The notes under the pieces: model-generated
Told to the model about the DNA's origin: nothing
The model's database searches: none
What the model saw: only the letters and a program-made list of their open reading frames with translations
Assembly (NCBI RefSeq): GCF_029960645.1
Contig: NZ_JASBQY010000019.1
Location: forward strand, 1-64,000
Direction: 5' to 3'
Length of the DNA stretch: 64,000 nt
From: Arthrobacter sp. AL12
GTDB taxonomy: Bacteria; Actinomycetota; Actinomycetes; Actinomycetales; Micrococcaceae
Translations under genes and position numbers: made by a program
Part shown: in pieces, positions 51,603 through 59,987 of the stretch
Position numbering within the stretch: position 1 is the first letter of the stretch
Layout: each line of letters begins with the position of its first letter

Positions 51603-52193
51603 CTACAGGGCGGAAGCCGCGGCGCCGAGGACGTCCCCGGCAGTGCGGCCATTGGCCGGGGTGCCGATCGCCTGGAAGGTCCAGGTATTGCCGGTCCGCG
51701 ACAGCTTCGACATGATCATGGCCGTGTTGCGGCCCGACTCGGTGAGGGAGTAGCGGGCGACTTCCGGGCTGCCCGCGGCCGAGTCGTCGAGGACCCGGCA
51801 GAACGCGTTCTGGACCATGTCGAAGGTCTGCTGGCTGTAGCTGGTGATGACGAACACGATGTGCTGGACCGCCGGAGACACGGCGGGGAGGTTGACCATC
51901 ATGGTCTCGTCGTCGCCGTCGCCGGCGCCGGTCAGGTTGTCCCCGGTGTGGCGGACGGCGCCGTCTTTGCTGCTGAGCTGGTTGAAGAAGACCGTGTCCA
52001 GGTGCTTTCCCTCAGCGTCGAACATGATGGCCGAGGCGTCCAGATCGATCTCAACGGTTTTCGTGCCGCCGAAGAACCCCTTCTTGGCCGGGACGGCCGA
52101 GTCCCACCCAAGGCCCAGGCGGACGGTCGTCAGAGACTCGCCGTTCTGCTTCGTGAGTGACAGTGACTGGCCTTTTTGCAGACTCAAACCCAT
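51603..52193 (-). CDS. TerD-family protein (TerZ/TerE-like)
   Basis: A 196-residue TerD with LSLQKGQSLSLTKQNGE, a short insertion KKGFFGGTKTVEIDLDAS, calcium loop TGAGDGDDETM and YSQQTFDMVQNAFCRV. More divergent than the two copies upstream of telA. The C-terminus (PANGRTAGDVLGAAAS) lacks the usual GQGY segment. It is second in the operon, 56 bases after the TerC stop. Confidence 0.92.
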   Translation of the reverse strand: MGLSLQKGQSLSLTKQNGESLTTVRLGLGWDSAVPAKKGFFGGTKTVEIDLDASAIMFDAEGKHLDTVFFNQLSSKDGAVRHTGDNLTGAGDGDDETMMVNLPAVSPAVQHIVFVITSYSQQTFDMVQNAFCRVLDDSAAGSPEVARYSLTESGRNTAMIMSKLSRTGNTWTFQAIGTPANGRTAGDVLGAAASAL

Positions 52194-52249
52194 TGATTTA
52201 CTCGCTTCTCTTAGAGGTGGTTGTTGCTTCTTTAAGTGTTAGTGACGAG

Positions 52250-53362
52250 CTATTTGTTGGCGTCGGCTGATTCAAGCACGTCGGCCGGACCGGCGACGCT
52301 TTTCTTCTTGTTGCGGCGTATCGATCCTGCGAAGGCGGCGCCAATGAAAACGACGCCGATCAGGCCGGTGATGATTTCGTTGATGGGGAACACGATGGTG
52401 ACCAGGAGGATGACCGCCAGGGCGCCGATTGCCCAGTGCGCGCCGTGGTCGAGGTACTCGAATTCGTCCAGCGTTCCTTCCCGGACCAGGAAGACGGTCA
52501 GGGAGCGGACGAACATGGCGCCGATGAAGCCCAGTCCCAGGGCAATGATGATGGGGTCCGAGGTGATGGCGAAGGCGCCGATGACGCCGTCGAACGAGAA
52601 GGACGCGTCGATGACTTCCAGGTAGAGGAAGAGCATGAAGGCGGCCTTGCCGGCCAGTTTGGCGGATCCGGAGGGGCCCGTGTGAGCGATCAGGTTCGCG
52701 TCGTCCGCGTCGACGTCGCCGTCTTGATCAACGTCGAAGAGATTTCCGAGGCCGTTGACCAGGAAGTAGGTGATCATGCCCAGCAGGCCGGAGAGGAGCA
52801 CGATGCCCTGCTTCTCGCCGGATACGGCGCCGGCGATGGCCAGTGCCGCCATGCCGATGATTATTGATGCGCCTTCGAGCTTGCCCAGCCGGGCCAGCGG
52901 GATTTCGAGGAACTTGATCCACTTGATGTCCCGGTGGGCGAGGATGAAGTCCAGGAACAGCATCAGGAGGAACATCCCACCGAATGCGGCGATCTGCGGG
53001 TGCGCTTCGTGGAGCAGGTATCCGTAGCTGCCGGGGGTGTTCGGGTCACCCTTTTCCATCGCGAGAGTGACGGCTTCGACCGGGTTCAGGCCGGCGGTGA
53101 CCCCCACGATGAGCAGGGGGAAGAGGATCCGCATGCCGAAGACGGCGATGATGATGCCGACGCTGAGGAACATCTTCTGCCAGAACGGGTTCATGCGTTC
53201 CAGGATCCGTGCGTTGACAACAGCGTTGTCGAAACTCAGGCTGACTTCAAGAATGCCCAGGATGACGCAGAGAATGAGCGCCTCAGGGCCGCCATAAAGG
53301 AAAGCGATCACTAGCGCGATGATGGTGACCGCGAACGACCACCCGAAAGTCTTGAAAATCAA
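52250..53362 (-). CDS. terC: DUF475/TerC-family membrane protein with EF-hand-like insertion
   Basis: A 370-residue protein with about nine helices. The TerC/DUF475 acidic motifs are EVSLSFDNAVVNARIL and EVIDASFSFDGVIGAF. Between helices, residues 210-221 read DVDQDGDVDADD, matching the EF-hand loop pattern Asp at 1, 3, 5, Gly at 6, hydrophobic at 8, Asp at 12; it is followed by ANLIAHTG. Calcium could therefore gate this metal transporter (inference). It is the first gene of the Ter operon; a weak promoter (TGTCAG/ATCCTA region, 53461-53491) with 19-base spacing lies upstream. Confidence 0.92.
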   Translation of the reverse strand: MIFKTFGWSFAVTIIALVIAFLYGGPEALILCVILGILEVSLSFDNAVVNARILERMNPFWQKMFLSVGIIIAVFGMRILFPLLIVGVTAGLNPVEAVTLAMEKGDPNTPGSYGYLLHEAHPQIAAFGGMFLLMLFLDFILAHRDIKWIKFLEIPLARLGKLEGASIIIGMAALAIAGAVSGEKQGIVLLSGLLGMITYFLVNGLGNLFDVDQDGDVDADDANLIAHTGPSGSAKLAGKAAFMLFLYLEVIDASFSFDGVIGAFAITSDPIIIALGLGFIGAMFVRSLTVFLVREGTLDEFEYLDHGAHWAIGALAVILLVTIVFPINEIITGLIGVVFIGAAFAGSIRRNKKKSVAGPADVLESADANK

Positions 53363-53534
53363 GCTGGAACAACTCCTGGAACGACAGGTCCTGTCCGGTC
53401 AGTGACGGCAGGACGGCGAAAAACATCCCGGAAGTTATCCCCCAAGACTTCGTGGCACCCATCCTATCCGCAGGCCGCGACGCTTTGTCAGTGACGCCGC
53501 CGTCTTTTTGAGGGTGGTTGTCGGTTTCGGGCCA

Positions 53535-55022
53535 CTACTCGCAGGCGACGCCGTCGCCGTCGCGGTCCAGTTTCCGGCTGTAGCCGGGCTGGCCGGCGCG
53601 GATCGGGGCCGCCCCGGCAGCCCGAACGGCAGCGCAATTGGCGTAGTAGACCGCAGACGGCGCCGGGGGCACGTAGACCGGTGCCGGTGGAACGTAGGGT
53701 GCGGGTGCCGGTGCCGGCGCCGGGGCGGGAGCCGGCGCGAGGTACACGGGGGCTGGGGGACCATACGGGGCGGGGGCCGCGGGCGCAGGGGCAACGACCA
53801 CCGCTGCGGCTGCGGAGTCTGCTGTCTCGTCGGCCGACGCGACGACTCTGACTTCCGATTCATTGGTCGGTACCAACTGGCCGGAACAGTCCTTCAGGAC
53901 TTCTTCCATCGCGTCGTGTTCAGGTTTGGTCACCCACAGGTCATACGTCGCTTTGACGGCGATCTGCCGGGCAACGTATTCGCAGCGATAGCTCGTGTTC
54001 GGCGGCAGCCAGGCCGCTGCGTCGCTTTCACCCTTTTTGACATCGGTTGGGCCATCGGTTGCCTGGAGGTTCAGGGGATCGTTGGCGAAAGCCATGCGCT
54101 GCTCGCCGGTGAGCTGCTGGGCCCCCTTTATCCATGCGTCACCAAGGGCGACCACATGGTCTATCTGTACGGCGCTGCTTGTTTCGGGGCCCCGCTGGAA
54201 ATTGATTGACTTAGCCGTGTAGGGATCGGGTGCAAGGATCCCGCTATCGACCTTGCAGGTCGAATTGTCGACAAAAGCGACTTTGGTCAGGTCTCGTTTG
54301 AGTATGTCGTTCCGGGTGTCGCACCCGTTTCTGTCGATATCTGCCCAGGCCTGCCCGTACATGGCTCGAGCGCTGTACCCGGGCGTTGACGCGGTTTCTT
54401 TGACGGGGAGAAGGGCGAGAAGATCCAGTGCCTTGGTCGCGAAGGCTGGCTGGCTTTTCGGGGCGGTGTAATTCACGCCTTTGGCGAGTTCCGTGACCCT
54501 GTCGGGGTCGAGGGGTTCACCCGTGTTTGTCGGGGAAGGTGAGGGGGACGGGGTGGCCGAGGGTGACGGTGATGAGGTGCGGGAGGCTTCTTCTGCTCTC
54601 TTTGCATTTTCAGAAGCCGCTTGGGCGGCAAGGCTTTCGGCAGAAGGAGGCGGCAGGATGACCGCGCCGACCACCAATATGACCAAAGACGCGGCCAGGA
54701 CGATGCCGCCGACTTTTCGTTTGCCGGGCAGCCGGGCCCAGGAGCGGCGCCCGGTGGCCGCGACGTAGAGGCCGGTCAGTGCCGCGAAGATGGCGAGGAA
54801 TATGAGGGCCCCACCCAATCCTCCGTTGGTGAAGCCCAACCACATGGCCAAAAGGACAAGCACTCCGACGATGAACGTCGAGAATTTTGGCTTTTTCGGG
54901 GGCTTTGGTGGGTCGAAGGAAGCGCCCGGTGGCCGCCACGCCGAGGGCTCCTCGCGCTTTTCAAAAAACGACGAGAACGATTGGTGACTATTCAATTTGG
55001 AATCCCCATGTTTCCGGCCCAT
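53535..55022 (-). CDS. membrane-anchored DUF1524 HNH-type nuclease with Excalibur domain
   Basis: A 495-residue protein. Three membrane helices lie at about residues 46-66, 69-88 and 103-122. After a Ser/Pro linker, residues 175-375 hold a DUF1524 (GmrSD C-terminal) nuclease domain: AVQIDHVVALGDAWIKGAQQ (the His-rich catalytic HNH start), ANDPLNLQATDGPTDVKKGE and SYRCEYVARQIAVKATYDLW. A Pro/Ala repeat linker (APAPAPAPAP) leads to a C-terminal Excalibur domain (YYANCAAVRAAGAAPI... ending DRDGDGVACE), a calcium-binding module. The nuclease is probably outside the membrane. It precedes the Ter operon on the same strand. Confidence 0.9.
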   Translation of the reverse strand: MGRKHGDSKLNSHQSFSSFFEKREEPSAWRPPGASFDPPKPPKKPKFSTFIVGVLVLLAMWLGFTNGGLGGALIFLAIFAALTGLYVAATGRRSWARLPGKRKVGGIVLAASLVILVVGAVILPPPSAESLAAQAASENAKRAEEASRTSSPSPSATPSPSPSPTNTGEPLDPDRVTELAKGVNYTAPKSQPAFATKALDLLALLPVKETASTPGYSARAMYGQAWADIDRNGCDTRNDILKRDLTKVAFVDNSTCKVDSGILAPDPYTAKSINFQRGPETSSAVQIDHVVALGDAWIKGAQQLTGEQRMAFANDPLNLQATDGPTDVKKGESDAAAWLPPNTSYRCEYVARQIAVKATYDLWVTKPEHDAMEEVLKDCSGQLVPTNESEVRVVASADETADSAAAAVVVAPAPAAPAPYGPPAPVYLAPAPAPAPAPAPAPYVPPAPVYVPPAPSAVYYANCAAVRAAGAAPIRAGQPGYSRKLDRDGDGVACE

Positions 55023-55186
55023 CAGCTACGTCGCTGGGCGCCCGACCAATAACGCAGACCTGCGTCAAGGGGAGTATATGGCACCCTTTCGATTTCGTTG
55101 TTTTGGAACTGTTTCAAGCCGTATCAACGCGACTTGGGTGGCGGGGCATTCCTGGCGTGGATCCAAGACATTGACGCGGCCGGTCC

Positions 55187-55654
55187 TTAAGTGCGGCTGA
55201 TTAATACCGCCTGCAATTTCTCGAACGACTCGGTCCATCCGCTGCGGTGCAGGGCCACCCGCTCCTCCGTCAGGAATGGGCCCTGCGAGAGCACCAGGCG
55301 CGTGTCCTCGCCGGTAATCCCGAGGGAGAGGTCGACGACGGTTTCCCGGTCGTCGGGGGTCGGTTCCTCCCAGCGGAAGGTGTACACCAGACGCCATGGA
55401 GGATCGATCTCCAGGAACTCGCCCGAGAGGTGGAACGGTTCGCCATCCGGGGGCGTCATGCGGAATCCGTAGCGGCCGCCTTCGGTGAGGTTCAGTTCGG
55501 CCGCAGGGGTGGTGAAGCCGTGCGGTCCCCACCACTTCACCAGTTCGGTCGATTCCGTCAACATCCTGAAGACTTCTTCCGGGGGAGCATCGAGCGTGTA
55601 CTCCAGGTTCAGGACCAGTCCGCCAGTTTCCCTATTCCCGGGTGTCTCGTTCAT
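55187..55654 (-). CDS. SRPBCC (AHSA1-type) family protein
   Basis: A 155-residue START-like helix-grip protein: LNLEYTLDAPPEEVFRMLTE, STELVKWWGPHGFTTPAAEL, GGRYGFRMTPPDGEPFHLSG, and VALHRSGWTESFEKLQAVL. The family binds hydrophobic ligands or acts as an HSP90-activator relative; nothing indicates a ligand here. The C-terminal helix closes the pocket. Single gene. Confidence 0.88.
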   Translation of the reverse strand: MNETPGNRETGGLVLNLEYTLDAPPEEVFRMLTESTELVKWWGPHGFTTPAAELNLTEGGRYGFRMTPPDGEPFHLSGEFLEIDPPWRLVYTFRWEEPTPDDRETVVDLSLGITGEDTRLVLSQGPFLTEERVALHRSGWTESFEKLQAVLISRT

Positions 55655-55849
55655 TGTTCAACTCTGGCACCCTGCGGACGCTGACGGAAGCGGATCATGC
55701 TGGCAGAGGATATTCTGCGCCAATCAGCGCATTTAGCGGGTTGTTCCGTCAAACTAATGTCGGCACATGGAATCTTGGGGAATGCCGTCGTCGACGGTGC
55801 TGCCGCCTGAACGCCGTGGCTGCATCATCACTCATCGAAAGGCGCCACC

Positions 55850-56437
55850 ATGACACAGCCCCACCCCGACGCGAACGCCGTCACTCCGGAAGGCTATGAC
55901 CAGCCAGCTGCCCCGCCGTCCCACGGCGGAGTGACCCCGACTGGACCTCAGCCGCAGCAGCCCTACGCCGGCCCGCAGCAGGGCCACCAGGCCGGACCGC
56001 AGCAGCCCTACGCCGGCCCGCAGCAGCCGTACCAGGGCCACCCGGCCGGCCCCCAGCAGCCGTTCGCGGGACAGCCGCAGTACCAGGCGTACCCGCCTGC
56101 GCCCCAGCAGCCGCAGTACCAGCAGCAGCCGCCTGCGCCCCAGCAGCCGCAGTCCCAGCAGCAGCCGCCGAACCCGGCCTACGGCTACACGCAGCCGAAA
56201 TCAAAGATCGTCGCCGGTCTGCTGGGCATCTTCCTGGGCGGACTGGGTATCCACCGCTTCTACCTTGGATACACCAAAGTGGCGGTCATCCAGCTCGTCC
56301 TCACCCTCGTCCTGGGCATCTTCACGCTCGGCCTCGGGTTCATCGTCGGCCTGTGGGGCGTCGTCGAGGGCATCATGATCATCGCTGGCGCGGCCCAATT
56401 CCGGACCGACGCCCAGGGCGTCCCGCTCCGCGACTGA
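55850..56437 (+). CDS. TM2-domain protein with Gln/Pro/Gly-rich cytoplasmic region
   Basis: A 195-residue protein. Residues 1-120 are repeats of the type GPQQPYAG and APQQPQYQQQP, a disordered prion-like or scaffolding tract. Residues 122-185 are a TM2 domain: KIVAGLLGIFLGGLGIHRFY, then YLGYTKVAVIQLVLTLVLG and LWGVVEGIMIIAG, two membrane helices with the conserved GIHRFYLG turn. TM2 proteins are widespread and poorly understood. A double hairpin follows. Confidence 0.88.
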   Translation: MTQPHPDANAVTPEGYDQPAAPPSHGGVTPTGPQPQQPYAGPQQGHQAGPQQPYAGPQQPYQGHPAGPQQPFAGQPQYQAYPPAPQQPQYQQQPPAPQQPQSQQQPPNPAYGYTQPKSKIVAGLLGIFLGGLGIHRFYLGYTKVAVIQLVLTLVLGIFTLGLGFIVGLWGVVEGIMIIAGAAQFRTDAQGVPLRD

Positions 56438-56484
56438 CCGCGGCCCGGATCCTCCACCCCTCCGGAGGATGTGCGTCGTGCTAG

Positions 56485-56526
56485 TGAAAGGGCCGTCCTC
56501 GTTTCCGAACGTGGACGGCCACTTTC
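56485..56526. terminator. bidirectional hairpin terminator
   Basis: GGCCGTCC/GGACGGCC stem extended by AAAG/CTTT with a single bulge, between the converging TM2 and monooxygenase genes. A smaller hairpin (ATCCTCC/GGAGGAT) lies at 56449-56470. Confidence 0.75.
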
Positions 56527-56613
56527 GTGTGATGGGTCGCGTCAGTCCCGCAATACCCACAGCGCTGTGCGGCTGCAGCCAGCAGTCCTCGGCCGGGGGC
56601 GTCTCCGCGGGCG

Positions 56614-57774
56614 CTAGGCCGCCAGCCCGCTCCGGACCTCCGCTGCGGGCTGCGGAGCCCGGGTGGCGGCGAGCCGCTTCGCCAGGTATTTGGCGTCCCG
56701 GCACACGCCGGGGAAGGTGTCCGATGCTGCTGCGAAGAGGAGGTCGTTCCCCAGCAGGTACAGGCCTGGCAGGGCATCCACGATCCCGCGGTGCTGCTGT
56801 TCCCGCCAGTTCGCGGGCAGCTCCGTAATGTCCAGCCATGGGTAGGCCTCGGTGAAGCCGGTGCACCAGATGACGTTTGCCACCGGAAGGCGCTCACGGT
56901 CGTCGAGCATGACGTCGCCGTCCTGGACTCCGGTGACCCGCGGCACCAGGTGGACGCCGGCGGCGCCGAGGTCCGCGAGCCTGGTGCGGATCAACGGCGA
57001 TGCCATGCCGGCCATCTTGGGCAGCGCCTTGCGCCCGACCGGCGTGTTGGTGGTCAGCACGTGCATCCCGGCGAAGCGGACCACCGGGATGAGGAAGCGG
57101 GCCGCGGTGCGGCCGTGCCGGAACGGGATCTCGCCACTCGGTTTGCCGGCCAGAAAGGTTTCATGCGTCCGGCTGGTCTCCAGGGCGATCTCCGCCCCGG
57201 AGTTGCCCACCCCTACCACCAGGACGGGGCCGGGCTTGAGCTGGGCCGGGTTCTTGTAGTCATAGGAGTGGAGCTGGACGACGTCGGACGGCAGTTCCGC
57301 CGCAAATCCCGGCGTCCTGGGCTGCTGGCAGGCGCCGGTGGCGAGGACGGCGTTCGCCGCCGTCCAGCGCTGCGTCCCTGCCGTGACCTGGAACCGCTGC
57401 CCGTCGTGGCTCAGCCGGGTCACGGCCGTGTTGGGCCGGACCGGCAGGTGGAACCGGGAGGCGTAGTCCTCCAGGTAGTCCGCCTGCTCGTCTTTGGTGG
57501 GGAAGGCGAGGGGGTCGCCCGGGAAGGGCCGGCCGGGCAGGCCGTTGTACTTCGCGGGGGTGAACAGGCGCAGCGAGTCCCAGCGGCTCCGCCACGCGTC
57601 GCCCACCCGTGTCCCGGCGTCAAGGATGACGAAGTTCCGGTGCTGCTGCGCCAGGTAGTAGCCAAGCGCCAGGCCGGACTGTCCGGCGCCGATAATGACG
57701 GTGTCGACGGCGGCAGTGCCGAGTGTGGCTGGGCCGACGGCGCCGCCGGTGTCTGTTGCTGGGGTGGTGTTCAT
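56614..57774 (-). CDS. flavin-dependent monooxygenase (FMO-like)
   Basis: A 386-residue oxidoreductase with two dinucleotide folds: FAD motif VIIGAGQSGLALGYYL (about residues 24-39) and NADPH motif VLVVGVGNSGAEIALE (about 184-199), separated by ANAVLATGA, and ending with LPGLYLLGNDLLFAAAS. Residues WDSLRLFTPAKYNGLPG and FPTKDEQADYL are typical of CzcO-type FMO proteins. Substrate unknown. AGGAGG precedes ATG 57774. It sits downstream of a truncated PQ-loop-like gene and a LuxR-type regulator, probably its control unit. Confidence 0.9.
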   Translation of the reverse strand: MNTTPATDTGGAVGPATLGTAAVDTVIIGAGQSGLALGYYLAQQHRNFVILDAGTRVGDAWRSRWDSLRLFTPAKYNGLPGRPFPGDPLAFPTKDEQADYLEDYASRFHLPVRPNTAVTRLSHDGQRFQVTAGTQRWTAANAVLATGACQQPRTPGFAAELPSDVVQLHSYDYKNPAQLKPGPVLVVGVGNSGAEIALETSRTHETFLAGKPSGEIPFRHGRTAARFLIPVVRFAGMHVLTTNTPVGRKALPKMAGMASPLIRTRLADLGAAGVHLVPRVTGVQDGDVMLDDRERLPVANVIWCTGFTEAYPWLDITELPANWREQQHRGIVDALPGLYLLGNDLLFAAASDTFPGVCRDAKYLAKRLAATRAPQPAAEVRSGLAA

Positions 57775-57820
57775 GGTGGTGCCTCCTAGGTGTTGCAGGT
57801 GCGGTGGGGTGGGTATGAAC

Positions 57821-57847
57821 GCTGTGCCTGCTGTGCCTGCTGTGCCT
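57821..57847. repeat. 9-bp tandem repeat
   Basis: Three perfect units of GCTGTGCCT followed by a degenerate fourth, at the break point of the truncated PQ-loop-like gene. On the minus strand it reads as a His-Ser-Arg repeat. Confidence 0.8.
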
Positions 57848-57865
57848 GCTGTGGCCTGCGGGCGC

Positions 57866-57985
57866 GAGATGACCGAGGCTGTAGGAGCCGAGATTCCTCG
57901 TCTGGAGGGCCTTGAGCAGCATGGGCAGGTAGCTCACCGCGAAGAGGCCGGTGGACACCATTCCTGCGAGCACTGAAACGTTCAT
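57866..57985 (-). pseudogene. 5' fragment of a PQ-loop-like small membrane protein gene
   Basis: ATG 57985 starts a sequence MNVSVLAGMVSTGLFAVSYL that continues PMLLKALQTRNLGSYSLGHL, a pattern typical of small actinobacterial proteins with paired membrane helices, often encoded beside an FMO. After 40 residues the frame runs into a 9-bp tandem repeat and meaningless Arg/His-rich sequence, so the second half is missing. Either a truncation or a recent repeat expansion destroyed it. Confidence 0.6.
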
Positions 57986-58099
57986 GCCATTAACGCTATT
58001 TTTCGTCGCGTCGCGGCGCATCGGGCGAATCACCCATTTCCCATGTGCAGGGAGACATCCGGCGGGCGGGGAATGGGTAAATCTATGCAGGGAGGGAGG

Positions 58100-59788
58100 T
58101 CAGGCGAGTCCGTGCCGGTAGGCGTAGGCCGTGACCGCGGCCCGGGAGGTCAGGCCCAGCTTGGTGAAGATGTTGCTCAGGTGCCGGGCGACCGTTTTTT
58201 CGCTGATGAACAGCTCGGCAGCGATGTTCCGGTTGGTTAGTCCGGCGGAGACGAGCCGGACCACCTCGGCTTCGCGGGCGGTGAGCGGCCCGGCGTCGGC
58301 GGCGTGATGGCCGTCGTTCTTGGTGGTTGGCGCCGGGGCCGTCCGGGCGTCCGGCGACTGCTCAAGGTCCGATTGCCCAACCTCCGATTGCTCAAGGTCC
58401 GCCAGCGCCGGAGCGGCGCCCAGCCCGGAAAATACTGCCCGGGCCGCCTCACGCTCCAGCCGGGCGGATTCCTCATCACCGAGCGCGGCGCACAGCCGGG
58501 CCAGGAGGGCGCGGCAGCGGGCGGCTTCGAACGGTGCGTCCAGGCTGAGCCAGCGGGACCACGCGCGGCGCAGCGGGACCAGGGCAGCTGCGGGGTCGCC
58601 TTCGTGGAACAGGACAGCGGCTTCGGACTGCTCGGCGAGGGCGTGCAGCAGGGGCATGTCGACCGAGGCGCACTGCGCGGCCAGCTCCTCCGCGGCGGCC
58701 CGTGCCGCCGGTGCGTCGCCGGCGGCCAGTTCGATCTCCACCCGGGCGGCGAGCATCCGGCGCCGGTAGGCGGGGTCGATGCCGGCCATGGCCTGCCGGA
58801 GCAGGGACCGGGCCTGCTCCGGGCGGCCCTGGGCCAGGCGGAGGAGCGACAGCCCGGGCTGCGGCGGGAATCCGGTCTCCTGGGCGTGCAGGTAGCAGGC
58901 CTCGGCGGCGTCGAAGTCGCCCCGGAGCCGGTGGATTTCGCCCTGTTCGTAGAAGCCGCCGTAGGTGGCCATCCGGTCGCCGCGGAAGGCGAGGTCCTGC
59001 GCCGTTTTGGCCGCGTCGATCGCCTCGGCCCAGGCGCCGTGCAGCCGGTACAGCTCGGCCCGGTGCATCTGGCACTGGCCGCTGAAGGCCACCAGCTGCT
59101 GCTGCGCGTCGCACCACCGGTCCAGGGCCCGGGTCCACTCGTGGGCGCGGTGCAGGTCGAAGGCCAGATGGCAGGTTTCGATCACCGCGCAGTAGATGAT
59201 CCCGGCGGGGACCGGGGAGATTTCACTGAGGGTAACGGCGACCATGGCCTCGTCGAGCAGGGCCAGACCGGCGTCGAACTCGCCCAGCAGGACCTTGGCC
59301 TGCCCGAGGCCCAGCGTCCCGAGGGCGGCCGAGTCGGCGTCGCCGCGTGCCCGGCCGAGGTCGGCGGCGCGGGTGAAGGCTGCCGCGGCGGTGGCGCCGT
59401 CGCCCTGGTAGAGGGCGCCCAGCCCGACGGGGACGGACAGCAGGCCCTCGAAGGGGCAGGGCTCGGGCAGGTCCTCGACGATCCGGTGGGCGCGGGCAAG
59501 CCAGCCGGCGCTGCGGGCCGGTTCGCCCAGCAGGATGAGGTTCATCCCGGTCCAGACGGCGCAGCGGGCGGCGGCGGGGTAGTCGCCGTCGGCGAGGTAC
59601 TTCAGGTGCGCCCGGGCCAGGATGTCCACCCCCTCGGAGCCCCGGCCGGTGAGGATGACGCTGGTGGCCAGCTGTTCCAGGTCACCGGCCGCAAGCTCGG
59701 CGTCGTGGTCGGCTGCGGTGAACTGCCCGACGGCGTCCGGCCAGCGCCGTTCGGCGTAGGCTTCCCGGCCCTGTGCGAGCGTAGACAT
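58100..59788 (-). CDS. LuxR-family regulator with TPR-like helical region
   Basis: A 562-residue protein. Residues 1-460 form helical repeats of TPR type (LGTLGLGQAKVLLGEFDAGL, LHRLHGAWAEAIDAAKTA-like units); no ATPase motif is present, unlike MalT or LAL regulators. The C-terminal 65 residues are a LuxR DNA-binding domain: LTAREAEVVRLVSAGLTNRN, IAAELFISEKTVARHLSNIF and TKLGLTSRAAV. A low-complexity linker with repeated LEQS units (ADLEQSEVGQSDLEQS) joins them. ATG 59788 follows GGGGAGG. It probably controls the adjacent FMO gene. Confidence 0.88.
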   Translation of the reverse strand: MSTLAQGREAYAERRWPDAVGQFTAADHDAELAAGDLEQLATSVILTGRGSEGVDILARAHLKYLADGDYPAAARCAVWTGMNLILLGEPARSAGWLARAHRIVEDLPEPCPFEGLLSVPVGLGALYQGDGATAAAAFTRAADLGRARGDADSAALGTLGLGQAKVLLGEFDAGLALLDEAMVAVTLSEISPVPAGIIYCAVIETCHLAFDLHRAHEWTRALDRWCDAQQQLVAFSGQCQMHRAELYRLHGAWAEAIDAAKTAQDLAFRGDRMATYGGFYEQGEIHRLRGDFDAAEACYLHAQETGFPPQPGLSLLRLAQGRPEQARSLLRQAMAGIDPAYRRRMLAARVEIELAAGDAPAARAAAEELAAQCASVDMPLLHALAEQSEAAVLFHEGDPAAALVPLRRAWSRWLSLDAPFEAARCRALLARLCAALGDEESARLEREAARAVFSGLGAAPALADLEQSEVGQSDLEQSPDARTAPAPTTKNDGHHAADAGPLTAREAEVVRLVSAGLTNRNIAAELFISEKTVARHLSNIFTKLGLTSRAAVTAYAYRHGLA

Positions 59789-59987
59789 CGCGCCTCCCCG
59801 TTCCCGGTGGCGGGTCTGAGCCTGTGGGCGCTGCGCGGCCCGGCCCTCCCGGAACCGGTGGTGGGCGGCGTGGCCCGTCATCTGCTTTTCAGGCTACCGC
59901 CGGGGTCAGGGGGCGGCAAGGTGCGGGCCCAAGCGCCAACAGGCCGCGACATTTCACCACGACGGCGGCGCCCGGCTTCCGCCCGCC

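Noticed and set aside
42447-53362. Ter operon as a dedicated tellurite-resistance island
   Set aside because: The name is historical; the set matches chromosomal Ter stress systems, and no mobile-element genes or composition shift mark an island.
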